Below are positions 16,089 through 24,178 of a stretch of DNA of 64,000 nucleotides, piece after piece. Source of the stretch: CAZPNX01 sp964518765 (GTDB lineage Bacteria; Edwardsbacteria; AC1; EtOH8); assembly GCA_964518765.1 (NCBI GenBank), contig CAZFJC010000004.1:66224-130223 (forward strand). The letters run 5' to 3'. Within the stretch, counting starts at the first letter, position 1, and the number at the start of each line of letters is the position of its first letter. The translations under genes were made by a program, and so were the position numbers. The notes beneath the pieces were generated by a model. The model saw only the letters and a program-made list of their open reading frames with translations. It was not told the DNA's origin and did not search any database.

Positions 16089-16718
16089 ATGGATCCCAAG
16101 ACCGCACAGGAGAATCTGGCCTTCATTCGCAATATCATCGCCGACAGCCGCCGGATGGCTGTAGACATCGGTCTGGATTACATCGTCTGGGGCCTTTTGG
16201 TCTCCGCCGGCATGTTCGCCACTGTCGCGCTGGAGATGCTGAAGATGCAGGGCCATGTCTACCTCTGGCTCTGGATCGCCGTCATGGGCTGCGGCTGGGC
16301 GTTTTCGCTGGCGCGGCAACTGAAGAAAAAATCAACCCAAGCCGTCCACACCCTGTCCGGCTCCATCCTCAAATCCCTCTGGCTATCGTGCGGGATCGTC
16401 ATCATGCTTTTCATCTTCGTGGGCGGCCCGCTTCTGCGGCAGAGCCTTACCCCGGCCATCGCCGCGGTGCTGGGCATCGGCTACCTGGTTTCCGGGAGGC
16501 TGCTCGATTTCACCTATTTTAAGATATCTGCCATCGCGTTCTGGGTCGGTTCGGCCGCCATGTTTTATCTGAAGAGCCAGTCGGGACAAGCTCTTTTTAC
16601 CGGCATCCACGCCGACATTCTTCTCTTCGCCGTGATGCTGGTGCTGTTCCAGACCCTGCCGGGCATCATCCTCTACCGCCGCTGGCGCCGGGGGCAGGGG
16701 GAAACGTCCCGTGCCTGA
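16089..16718 (+). CDS. Multi-pass membrane protein of unknown function
   Basis: ATG 16089 has AAGGAGA at 16074-16080; an in-frame earlier start overlaps the -35 box and is rejected. The 209 residues contain a soluble start (MDPKTAQENLAFIRNIIADS) and about six membrane helices grouped in pairs. Proteins with this start are often found directly upstream of a small winged-helix regulator, as here (8-base overlap). Such pairs probably form a membrane-protein/regulator unit, but no function is established. Confidence 0.78.
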   Translation: MDPKTAQENLAFIRNIIADSRRMAVDIGLDYIVWGLLVSAGMFATVALEMLKMQGHVYLWLWIAVMGCGWAFSLARQLKKKSTQAVHTLSGSILKSLWLSCGIVIMLFIFVGGPLLRQSLTPAIAAVLGIGYLVSGRLLDFTYFKISAIAFWVGSAAMFYLKSQSGQALFTGIHADILLFAVMLVLFQTLPGIILYRRWRRGQGETSRA

Positions 16719-17007
16719 TTTCGATTACACCCAACTGGACGACATCATCCACTCCCGCATCCGGCTGGCGGTGATGGCTGTCCTGGTGGGGGTGGAGGCA
16801 GCCGAGTTCACCTTCCTGCGCGACAAGGTGGGAGCCACCGACGGCAACCTCTCGGTACACCTCAAGAAGCTGGAGGACGCCGGATACGTCACGGTAGACA
16901 AGCGCTTCGTTGACCGCAAGCCGGTGTCCTCCTACAGACTTACCGCCAAGGGAAGGAAGGCTTTTGAATTGTATGTTGAAAGACTGGAAAGAATAATCCA
17001 TATATAA
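16711..17007 (+). CDS. Winged-helix transcriptional regulator (HTH_34/ArsR-like)
   Basis: A 98-residue DNA-binding protein. The pattern LDDIIHSRIRLAVMAVLVG, then FTFLRDKVGATDGNLSVHLKKLEDAGYV (recognition helix) and a beta-wing KRFVDRKPVSSYRLTAKGR is the one of the winged-helix family PF13601. No effector domain or cysteine pair. Starts at GTG 16711 within the end of the membrane protein gene, so the two are coupled; it may act on the promoter at 16014-16042. Confidence 0.9.
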   Translation: MPDFDYTQLDDIIHSRIRLAVMAVLVGVEAAEFTFLRDKVGATDGNLSVHLKKLEDAGYVTVDKRFVDRKPVSSYRLTAKGRKAFELYVERLERIIHI

Positions 17008-17017
17008 AGGAGAAAAA

Positions 17018-18112
17018 ATGCGACTAATTTTTGTTTTTCTTCAGCTCCTTGTATTATTTTGGCCGTTTTTTTCCCATGCCGATGCCTGCTCCACCTTCCT
17101 GTTAGAGCGCGGCGACACCCTGCTGGTCGGCCATAACCTGGACGAGTACTCTCCAATGCCTGGCCTTATCATCGCCAATCCCCGCGGTGTGGCCAAGCAC
17201 GGCATCGGCTGGGGCGGCTTTTTCAATCCCCTGAGCAAGGCCAAACCGGAGCTGAAATGGGTCAGCCGATACGGGTCGCTCACCTATAACGCCTTCGGCA
17301 AGGAGTTCCCCGACGGGGGTATGAACGAGGCCGGGCTTTATATAGGAGAGATGACCTATTGGTTCACCGAGTACCCTAATGGTAAGGGCCTAGTCCGCCT
17401 CTACCACCATCACTGGATCCAATACCTGTTGGACAACTTCGCCACGGCGGACGAGGTGCTGGCTAACCTATCTGAGGTGGTGCCCGAAGGCCACTGTCGC
17501 TGGCAGTTTTTCATCGCCGACTCCTCAGGCGCCGCGGCCACCATCACTTTCGTCAAGGGTAGGGCCGTCATCAACACCGGGGACTCGCTGCCGGTCAAGG
17601 CGCTGTGCAACCGGCGCTATGCCCGGGAGATAGACACTCTACGGCTCTACCAAGGGTTCGGCGGCTTCCGCACCATGGACTTCTCCGATACCTCCGACGA
17701 CCGGCGCTTCGTCCGGGCGGCGGCGATGCTCAGGAACCAGGACCGGAAGGTGGGCGCTGGCGACTACGCGTTCGCGATCCTGCGGCGGCTCGACTGGGGC
17801 AACAACAGATGGTCGCTGGTGTTCGACCTTAGAGGCCGTCGGCTGCGGTTCAACAGCGACCGGTCGCGCCGCGTCAAGTCAGTGGACTTCTCCGCGTTCG
17901 ACTTTTCGCCGGCGGGACCAGCCATGGTTCTGGACATCAACCGAGATCTCGAGGGAGACGTGGCCGAATGGTTCAAGCCTTTCAGTAAATCGGTACAGAA
18001 AGAATATATCTGCAGGATGTGGGACGGCCTCGACCTAGGTTTTTTCGGCAATTTATTGTTCAAACCGGTGATGAAAAAAAGGACGGTGGATTGCGTCGCG
18101 CATTTTGATTAA
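17018..18112 (+). CDS. Secreted Ntn hydrolase (C45/choloylglycine hydrolase-like)
   Basis: A 364-residue protein. The signal peptide (residues 1-23, ending SHADA) directly precedes Cys24 in ACSTFLLERGDTLLVGHNLDE. Amide hydrolases of the penicillin V acylase/acyl-CoA:6-APA acyltransferase (C45-like) superfamily use an N-terminal Cys nucleophile, and removal of the signal peptide would expose it; the downstream GHNLDE and GGMNEAGLYIGEMTYW fit. It should cleave a linear amide outside the cytoplasm; the substrate is unknown. AAAGGAG precedes ATG. A lipoprotein reading of ADAC is less likely because the lipobox lacks Leu at -3. Confidence 0.82.
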   Translation: MRLIFVFLQLLVLFWPFFSHADACSTFLLERGDTLLVGHNLDEYSPMPGLIIANPRGVAKHGIGWGGFFNPLSKAKPELKWVSRYGSLTYNAFGKEFPDGGMNEAGLYIGEMTYWFTEYPNGKGLVRLYHHHWIQYLLDNFATADEVLANLSEVVPEGHCRWQFFIADSSGAAATITFVKGRAVINTGDSLPVKALCNRRYAREIDTLRLYQGFGGFRTMDFSDTSDDRRFVRAAAMLRNQDRKVGAGDYAFAILRRLDWGNNRWSLVFDLRGRRLRFNSDRSRRVKSVDFSAFDFSPAGPAMVLDINRDLEGDVAEWFKPFSKSVQKEYICRMWDGLDLGFFGNLLFKPVMKKRTVDCVAHFD

Positions 18113-18144
18113 CTATTATTATTCAATAAAGAAAAGGAGCCCCC

Positions 18145-18531
18145 ATCAAAATCAAATCGCCTGTCACTTTTGGCCTCGGCCTTTTACTGACGCTGTTCGG
18201 CGAAGTCAACTGCCTTCATGGCAACAATCTTATAGCAATAGTTCCGTTGGCTGTTGGCCTCTGCCTGCTCTACTTGGTTTGGAGGGGCGGACGACGGGCC
18301 ACGGTCCTCCTGGGCCACGTCATTGTCGTCAGCGGCTGCTACCTGATCACCTACGGCCTCTACCTCCTGCCCTACGCCAAGCCGGACTTGGCCCACATCC
18401 TGGGAATGCCCCTGTTCTGGGGGCTGTTCTGCCTTTTCGGCGGCATCTGCGCCATCTACCATGGCTTCTGCAACTGCGTGATCTGCCGTGTCAGCAGGCA
18501 GCAGCCAAAGCCGTCCGCAACGGCACCATAA
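18145..18531 (+). CDS. Small membrane protein, apparently initiated at ATC
   Basis: The frame 18145-18531 encodes 128 residues with about four membrane helices and a Cys-containing end (YHGFCNCVICR). AAGGAG (18134-18139) lies exactly 5 bases before ATC 18145, and translation from there gives a normal start MKIKSPVTFGLGLLLTLFGE. No ATG or GTG in the frame is better placed; TTG 18247 would cut off the first helix and lacks a ribosome site. Either a rare AUC start or an ATG mutated to ATC. Product family not recognised. It follows the Ntn hydrolase gene by 32 bases. Confidence 0.65.
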   Translation: MKIKSPVTFGLGLLLTLFGEVNCLHGNNLIAIVPLAVGLCLLYLVWRGGRRATVLLGHVIVVSGCYLITYGLYLLPYAKPDLAHILGMPLFWGLFCLFGGICAIYHGFCNCVICRVSRQQPKPSATAP

Positions 18532-18541
18532 ATAGGTTTGA

Positions 18542-19310
18542 AATGTCCGCACCGATTTCGTTCGCCAGGTGGACTTCTACGTCGGGGCCTTACCGGCCTG
18601 CTATGGAAACAAGGCCTTGTCGGTGCTCGACATTAGGTATCGCGAGGGGCTCTCCGACCGGCTTCATGTCCAGGCCGACCTGGACAAAGTCGGGGCCGCC
18701 TTCGGCCTGGAGGGGGCACTGTCCCGGGGAAATTTCATGATATCCGGCCAGTGCCGTTTTCTGGGCTTGTTGGCCGAAGCTTCGGCATGACCGCCGTCTT
18801 CCGTTGATACGATTTCCAGGGCAAGGCCAAGTCCAGGCAGTACGCCGGCGGGATAACGCTCCATGCCCTGACGCACGACGGATAAGCCTCGTTGATCCTC
18901 TCCCGCACCAGGAACACCTGGAACCAGCATATGGCTGACACCTTGGTCTGAGAACTATGGATAAATCGCTTCGCGCAGGCTATAAAACGGCGAGCTCTCG
19001 GGCGGCAACTTCCTCAAACGTCAGGGGAGCACCCCTGGGATTTCGACTACCGCCAGGTGCTGGCGCTGCTTGCCGGCTACCGCCTGGACCTCAGAAATAG
19101 GGAATGGTTTCGATCCATGCGAGGCAGACTTTGGTATAGGGTGGCCAGCCGGCTGCCCCTTCTTCCGGCCGACGAGACCTAGCTTGCCCTCAAGTGGCGC
19201 TACCTTGACGGCCGGCCCTACGCGCCGCCGACCTACCATCCGGAATGGAGGGGTGCCCCCTCGACCCCGGCCAGCAAATCAACTCGGCCAGGATGCTGGA
19301 GTTATAGTTC
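18542..19310 (+). pseudogene. Relics of a TonB-dependent-receptor-like outer-membrane gene
   Basis: Three fragments in register with the plug and C-terminal barrel of a receptor. Bases 18542-18790 encode VDFYVGALPACYGNKALSVL, then VQADLDKVGAAFGLEGALS and MISGQCRFLGLLAEA. After a frameshift, YDFQGKAK is found at 18808-18831. Bases 19024-19310 encode a terminal-barrel pattern: PWDFDYRQVLALLAGYRLDL, then, beyond an in-frame TAG, LALKWRYLDGRPYAPPTY. The order matches a receptor but most of the barrel is missing, and stops and frameshifts separate the pieces. No start codon or ribosome site. The assignment rests on remembered motifs; that it is broken is clear from the sequence. Confidence 0.68.
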
Positions 19311-19361
19311 CCGCAAGACCAGTTAAAGGCGGCGCCAGCGGCGTCGCTTTTTCCCTTCTTC

Positions 19362-19390
19362 TTGCACTCACCGCCTTGCTGGTGTATAAT
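19362..19390 (+). promoter_or_regulatory. Promoter of the M16 peptidase pair, predicted leaderless
   Basis: A perfect TATAAT at 19385-19390 has TTGCAC (a weak -35) 17 bases upstream at 19362-19367. The A of ATG 19397 is 7 bases after the -10 box, so transcript and coding sequence should begin together; no Shine-Dalgarno is present. Confidence 0.65.
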
Positions 19391-19396
19391 AATCCT

Positions 19397-20728
19397 ATGC
19401 GATACATCATTCCATTTCTGGGCCTCCTTATCCTAGGCGGTCCCCCCAGCTGGGCATCGTCACGCAAAATCCTTCCGGTTCACGAGGACTCCCTGGCCAA
19501 CGGCCTCAAGGTCCTGATCTGCGAGAAGCGGGACGTCCCGGTGGTCAGCATACAGGTCTGGTACCGGGTGGGCTCGCGCAACGAAAGTCCCGGCCTCACC
19601 GGCATCTCCCATTTCCTGGAGCATATGATGTTCAAGGGCCGGGGTGCCCCCGGGCAGTTCAACGACGAAATCCAAAAGAAAGGGGGGCGGGCCAACGCCT
19701 TCACCAGCGACGATTACACCTGCTACCACGAGGAGATTGCCCGGGAACATTGGGAGTATGTCCTAAGCCTGGAGGCCCAGAGGATGGTCGGCCTGCAGAT
19801 AGACTCGCTGGAGTTCGAGACCGAGCGTCAGGTGGTGTTGGAGGAGAGGCGTTTGAGAGAGAACAGCCCCACCAGCATGCTGTTCGAGGAGTTGGATGCC
19901 GCCGCCTACCAGCACCACCCCTATGGCTGGCCGATACTAGGCTACACCCAGGACATTGAGGCTATCACCCTGGAAGACCTCAAAAAACACTACCGTACCT
20001 TTTATCGTCCCGACAACGCCGTCTGCGTCATCGTGGGCGATATCGACCATTGTCAGGCCCTAGCTGCGGTAGCCAAGCACTTCGGCTCCATCGCCAAACC
20101 GGACTCGCCCCTTCCCCTGATGGCCAGGATCGAACCTTCCCAGAGAGGTGAGCGCCGGGTCAAGCTTAACATGCCGTCGCATAACAGTTTTTTGGCCATA
20201 GCCTTCCACACGGTGGAGATCGGCCATGGCGACAGTTATACCCTCGATGTCCTGTCCACGGCGCTGAGCGATGGCGAGAGCTCTCGCCTCCATCGGAGGC
20301 TGGTCAGGGAGCTGGGTCTGGCCGCCTATGCCGGGGGCTACAACCGGACCCGCATCGATCCCACCATCTTCACCTTCTATGCCGCCCCCGCGGTAGGTCG
20401 CAGCCTCGAAGATCTGGAGGCCGCCATCCTTGGGGAGCTGGCGGAAATAAAAGTCAACGGCCTTGCCGCTTGGGAATTGGACAAGGCCAAGAACCAGATC
20501 GAATCCAGCCTGATATTCTCCAGGCAGAGGGCCTACAGTCTGGGGATTCAGCTCGGTTCGGCCGAGACCATGCTGTCCTGGAGATATTGGGAAAACTATC
20601 TCGAACGGATATCATCGGTGTCCAATGAGGACATCATCCGGGTAGCATCTAGATATTTCACCCCCGTGAACCAAACAGAAGCTGTTCTGATTCCCGAACA
20701 GCCCTCCTCCGTTGGAGCCAAGCCATGA
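19397..20728 (+). CDS. M16 zinc peptidase (active subunit)
   Basis: From ATG 19397 the product has 443 residues, with a signal peptide (MRYIIPFLGLLILGGPPSWA). The inverted zinc motif is intact: HFLEH at residues 72-76, with a downstream glutamate in VVLEERRLRENS (~150). The C-terminal M16 domain contains the expected GESSRLHRRLVRELGLAY-like segment. M16 peptidases (pitrilysin/PqqL/MPP-like) degrade peptides or process precursors in a two-domain clamshell; here in the periplasm. The stop overlaps the second M16 gene as ATGA at 20725, a pairing typical of bacterial active/inactive heterodimers. A longer frame back to 19070 runs through the receptor relics and is rejected. Confidence 0.92.
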   Translation: MRYIIPFLGLLILGGPPSWASSRKILPVHEDSLANGLKVLICEKRDVPVVSIQVWYRVGSRNESPGLTGISHFLEHMMFKGRGAPGQFNDEIQKKGGRANAFTSDDYTCYHEEIAREHWEYVLSLEAQRMVGLQIDSLEFETERQVVLEERRLRENSPTSMLFEELDAAAYQHHPYGWPILGYTQDIEAITLEDLKKHYRTFYRPDNAVCVIVGDIDHCQALAAVAKHFGSIAKPDSPLPLMARIEPSQRGERRVKLNMPSHNSFLAIAFHTVEIGHGDSYTLDVLSTALSDGESSRLHRRLVRELGLAAYAGGYNRTRIDPTIFTFYAAPAVGRSLEDLEAAILGELAEIKVNGLAAWELDKAKNQIESSLIFSRQRAYSLGIQLGSAETMLSWRYWENYLERISSVSNEDIIRVASRYFTPVNQTEAVLIPEQPSSVGAKP

Positions 20729-22086
20729 AGATACTCTGCCTACTGTCGTCCGCCCTGTTATGGCTAGCTCCGGCCTGGGGCCAATCGATGCAAAACTGGC
20801 AACCTCCCGCCCCCAAACGGACCATCCTGGGCAATAAATTGACGGTCATCACCCTCGATCGCCCCTCCTCCCAGATGGTGACACTTTCGGCCATGGTCCG
20901 TGGGGGAAGCGCTGCCGATCCCGACAGCCTTCCCGGCCTGGCAAGCTTCGCCGTCTCTATGCTGACCGAGGGCACCCTGCGGAGAAACGCCGAACAGATC
21001 GCTTCGGAGATAGACTTTCGAGGCGCCCGGCTGGAGGCCGACTGCGACCATGACGCCAGCTATCTCACCCTAACCTGTCTGTCCCGCGACCTGGAAAGCC
21101 TACTGCCGCTTTTTTTTGAGGTATTGACCAAACCGTCATTTCGAAAAGAGGAGACCGAGATAGTTCGTCGTCAGACTTTATCATCCCTGCAACTACACCA
21201 GGACCGCCCCCGCCAGATATCGGAGCAGCTCTTCGATTCCCTGCTCTACGGGAGCCACCCCTATGGGCACCCGGTGTTGGGCCGGACCCAGGGGATCCAA
21301 ATTATAATGCCCGAACACCTGCGGCGATTCCATCAGACATATTTTCGTCCCCATAACACCTGCCTGGCCATCGCCGGCTCTTTCTCCCACCGCCGCCTTC
21401 TCTCCTCGATCCGACATCTGACGGCCGATTGGCAGCCGGGGCCGTCACCCAAGATAGATCCTCCCCCGCCGCCCCCGGCCGCCAGACCCAAAGCGTTGCT
21501 GCTTCACCGCCCCCTGAGTCAGGCCTACATTACCCTGGGCTTCTGGGGGCCGTCACGGAACGACCCCGACTTTCAGGCCGTCCGATTGATGAATTACATC
21601 CTGGGTGGTGGCGGCTTCAGCTCCCGAATCACCAAATCGGTCAGGGTGGAACACGGCCTGGCCTATGACGTCGACTCTTACTTCGAACCCCGGGTCGGAC
21701 CCGGACCCTACCGTTTCACCGTACAGACCAAAACTGCTTCGGCCGACACTGCCATCAAGCTTATGCTGCACCAAATGCGTCGCCTGGCGGCAGAGCCCGT
21801 CTCCGAATCCGAATTGAAAGAGGCCAAGGATTATATTCTGGGCAGCTATCCCTTTCGTTTCGAGACCAACGAACAGATCGTCAGGCAATATCTGGCCGCG
21901 GAGCTATACGGCCAGGGATACGATTACTTTGCCCAAGATCTCAAAAAAACCGCCGCCGCCACTGCCCGAGAACTTCTGGCCTCGGCCCAACGTCTGCTTC
22001 GCCCCCGAGATTTCTACCTGGCGGTGGTCGGAGACACCACCCAGCTACGACTCGACATCGACGGTCTTATCTTGGAGAGGCGATGA
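20725..22086 (+). CDS. M16 peptidase-like protein (inactive partner)
   Basis: A 453-residue protein with signal peptide (MKILCLLSSALLWLAPAWG). It follows the M16 fold over its whole length (e.g. GFSSRITKSVRVEHGLAYDV in the C-terminal half), but where the zinc motif HxxEH should be it reads GLASFAVSMLTEGT, so it cannot bind the catalytic zinc. It probably pairs with the active M16 protein encoded just upstream, as mitochondrial MPP alpha does with MPP beta. Start fixed by the ATGA overlap. A strong terminator follows. Confidence 0.9.
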   Translation: MKILCLLSSALLWLAPAWGQSMQNWQPPAPKRTILGNKLTVITLDRPSSQMVTLSAMVRGGSAADPDSLPGLASFAVSMLTEGTLRRNAEQIASEIDFRGARLEADCDHDASYLTLTCLSRDLESLLPLFFEVLTKPSFRKEETEIVRRQTLSSLQLHQDRPRQISEQLFDSLLYGSHPYGHPVLGRTQGIQIIMPEHLRRFHQTYFRPHNTCLAIAGSFSHRRLLSSIRHLTADWQPGPSPKIDPPPPPPAARPKALLLHRPLSQAYITLGFWGPSRNDPDFQAVRLMNYILGGGGFSSRITKSVRVEHGLAYDVDSYFEPRVGPGPYRFTVQTKTASADTAIKLMLHQMRRLAAEPVSESELKEAKDYILGSYPFRFETNEQIVRQYLAAELYGQGYDYFAQDLKKTAAATARELLASAQRLLRPRDFYLAVVGDTTQLRLDIDGLILERR

Positions 22087-22091
22087 AAGAC

Positions 22092-22121
22092 AGGGGCCTC
22101 CCATGGTGATGGGAGGCCCCT
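22092..22121. terminator. Bidirectional terminator between M16 genes and acidic-protein gene
   Basis: A perfect 13-bp stem (AGGGGCCTCCCAT / ATGGGAGGCCCCT) with loop GGTG. It serves the + strand M16 operon and the convergent minus-strand gene ending at 22141. Confidence 0.85.
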
Positions 22122-22140
22122 ATCTTTGTTTGTCGCTGGC

Positions 22141-22518
22141 TCAGCCAGCTTTTCCCTCCTCGGAAGGTGCGGAAAGGTCGTCCAGGCTCAACTCGTGGAA
22201 GCGCGATCCGCCCAGCTGCTGGGTCCTTAGGGCATCGCCTGGCGGCGCCATCGAGGACAGCTCGTCCAGGCTCAACTCCTTGCTTCCGGCCGCGATGCGG
22301 AAGGCGGCGTCCTGGATCGGTTCGACCTCCTTGGCCGCCGGCTCGGCCGCTCCTCCCCCGCCCTCGATCACCATCGATACCTTGCCGTAATGCTCGATGC
22401 CCAGCCCCTCGGCCGGGCCCTGGCTGCCGGACGTTTGCAGCGGCAGCAGGCTGTCGATCCTGGAGGATGGCCTCTTCTCCCTCAGGGCCGCTTCGATCCT
22501 CCTCGTCGCCTCGTCCAT
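22141..22518 (-). CDS. Acidic protein with repeated ELSLDxLS motif
   Basis: A 125-residue, low-complexity acidic protein without recognised domain. Two copies of a short motif stand near its C-terminus: KELSLDELSSMAPP and HELSLDDLSAPSEE. A glycine-rich VIEGGGG sits in the middle. Such repeated short linear motifs usually dock onto a partner. It starts 4 bases after the stop of the coiled-coil/TPR gene and is certainly in the same operon, so that protein is the likely partner. Function unknown. Confidence 0.65.
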   Translation of the reverse strand: MDEATRRIEAALREKRPSSRIDSLLPLQTSGSQGPAEGLGIEHYGKVSMVIEGGGGAAEPAAKEVEPIQDAAFRIAAGSKELSLDELSSMAPPGDALRTQQLGGSRFHELSLDDLSAPSEEGKAG

Positions 22519-22522
22519 TATC

Positions 22523-24100
22523 TCATACCCTCCTGGCCCGGTAGGTGGCCAGCTTGCGCCTCGCCTCCTCGTGGGTGGGCTGCAGAACCAGCACCTTCTC
22601 CCAGGACTTAATGGCGGCCTCGAATTTCTCGGTCTCCTCGTAGGCCAGGCCCAGGTTGAAGTAGGCCAAGGAGTAGTCCTCCCTCTTTGCGATGGCTTGG
22701 TTGAAAAGCTCCACCGCTTGCTGGAAATCCTTGCGAACCTTGTAAAGGCATCCCAGGTTGTTGTAGGCCTCCGGCGAGTCGGGCGAGAGCTCTATGGCCT
22801 TCCTGAAGGCGGCCACCGCCTCGTCCTTCCGTCCCAGATCTGACAGGGTCAGCCCTAGGTTGTTGTAGACTTCGGCAAAGTCGGGTTTGATCTCCAGGGC
22901 CATCAGGAACTCCTTCTCGGCCGCCGCCAGCTCCCGACGGTGGAAGAACATGACCCCCCGCTCGTTGTGTTCCTCGGCCTCGCGCCGCCTCCGCTCGTTG
23001 CTTGAGGCCCTCTGTTCATTGCGCTGCGCCTCCAACAGGTTCTGGATGGACTGCTGGAGCTCCACCATCTTGCCACCTACCGACTCCAGTTCCGCCTGAC
23101 GTTTTGCTTCGGCCTCGGCATAGCTCTTGAGTGCGGCCTCCAGCCTCTCCAGCAAGCCGGAGAGGGCGTTGTCCGAGGAGCGGCCGACGACAGCCGTTTC
23201 GATCGACTCCTTCAGGCCCTGGGTGATGGCGCCGGCCATGGCCTCCTGTTTTGAGCCCAAGGACTCCAAAAGCCGGGCCTGCTTGTCTCCCTCGGCCGCC
23301 CTCTTCTGGTGGTCCTCCAGCATCAGCTCCAGAATGTCGCCGAACTTTGACTGTGAGTTGTTGAGCGACTCCTTTATCTCACCTGCGGCCTTAACTAGTT
23401 CGGCAAATGCTTCGGCGCCCTTGTCCTCGCCCCTGGTTGAAACCTTATCCTTAAGGCCGTCCAGCGCGTCCCGTATCTCGGTCAGCCTTTCCTGCACCGA
23501 CTGCCAAGACTTCGATTGGGAATCGCCTTCGGCCGCCCTCCTCTGGTGGTCCTCCAGCATCAGCTCCAGAATATCACCGAACTTCGTCTGGTTCAAATTA
23601 AGCGCCTCCTTGATCTCGGCCAGGGGCTGGGCCAAGGACTGGGTCTCTGCCGGGGCCTTCATCTGGTCCACCAGGGAGGCGAGTTTTGAGCTCAGTTCGT
23701 CCAGCTTGAAGCCCAGCTGGGCCATGGCCTGGCTGTCCCCCCCGGACGACGTGCCAGAGATCCCCTTGATCGCCTCGTTTAGATGCTGCAACAAGTCGTT
23801 GTGGGTGTCGGCTTTCTTCAGCACGTGCAGCAGAGAGGCCACCATGCTCTCTCGGGTCTCTTTGATCTCGGCGCCCAGGTCCTCGCTCCCGGACCGGGGT
23901 ATGGGCTCGATCGGAAGCTTGGTATCTATCATCGGCAGGGAGCAGCGGCCAGCCTGAACGTCGTAGATCTCGCATTCCTGCCTGAGGCATTCCCTCAGCT
24001 CCTGTCCCGGGGTCTCCCTCTCGTCGATGATCGTCCCGGTGGCGTCGCGGGTGATCTCCCGAGTTAGCCTCTGAACTGCGATGAAGGGGCATTTGCCCAT
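22523..24100 (-). CDS. Cys-cluster, coiled-coil and TPR protein
   Basis: From ATG 24100 (AGAGGAGG, 6-base spacing) the product has 525 residues. Domain order: an N-terminal segment with four cysteines (KCPF, ECLRQECEIY and GRCSLP, residues 1-55), a long coiled-coil region (~70-370) that includes two nearly identical 29-residue units containing SKFGDILELMLEDHQKRAAE, then TPR repeats (~385-515; e.g. FAEVYNNLGLTLSDLGRKDE and SPEAYNNLGCLYKVRKDF). The cysteines may bind zinc or an iron-sulfur cluster. No signal peptide. The TPRs suggest a scaffold role; the acidic protein next door may be its client. No known family spans all three parts. Confidence 0.8.
   Translation of the reverse strand: MGKCPFIAVQRLTREITRDATGTIIDERETPGQELRECLRQECEIYDVQAGRCSLPMIDTKLPIEPIPRSGSEDLGAEIKETRESMVASLLHVLKKADTHNDLLQHLNEAIKGISGTSSGGDSQAMAQLGFKLDELSSKLASLVDQMKAPAETQSLAQPLAEIKEALNLNQTKFGDILELMLEDHQRRAAEGDSQSKSWQSVQERLTEIRDALDGLKDKVSTRGEDKGAEAFAELVKAAGEIKESLNNSQSKFGDILELMLEDHQKRAAEGDKQARLLESLGSKQEAMAGAITQGLKESIETAVVGRSSDNALSGLLERLEAALKSYAEAEAKRQAELESVGGKMVELQQSIQNLLEAQRNEQRASSNERRRREAEEHNERGVMFFHRRELAAAEKEFLMALEIKPDFAEVYNNLGLTLSDLGRKDEAVAAFRKAIELSPDSPEAYNNLGCLYKVRKDFQQAVELFNQAIAKREDYSLAYFNLGLAYEETEKFEAAIKSWEKVLVLQPTHEEARRKLATYRARRV
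23292..23586 (-). repeat. Near-identical direct repeat inside the coiled-coil/TPR gene
   Basis: Bases 23292-23349 and 23529-23586 match at all but about six positions, 237 bases apart (79 codons). Most differences are synonymous, so the unit was duplicated recently or is kept alike by recombination. Confidence 0.85.
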
Positions 24101-24127
24101 GGTCGCCTCCTCTGGGTTTACCCTAAT

Positions 24128-24156
24128 AAGATAGCACAATCGGATGGATTCGTCAA
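24128..24156 (-). promoter_or_regulatory. Promoter of the coiled-coil/TPR operon
   Basis: On the minus strand: TTGACG (24156-24151), 17-base spacer, TATCTT (24133-24128). Predicted start near 24121, leader about 20 bases with the strong Shine-Dalgarno of the TPR gene. Confidence 0.75.
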
Positions 24157-24178
24157 CAGCAAAAATTGGACGAGGACC

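Noticed and set aside
18105..18740. 211-codon + strand frame over the small membrane protein
   Set aside because: Pro/Arg/Leu-rich composition and poor start; the overlapping frame from 18145 has a ribosome site and membrane helices.
19070..19396. N-terminal extension of the active M16 peptidase
   Set aside because: The extension crosses receptor relics and precedes a signal peptide; a perfect TATAAT lies just before ATG 19397.
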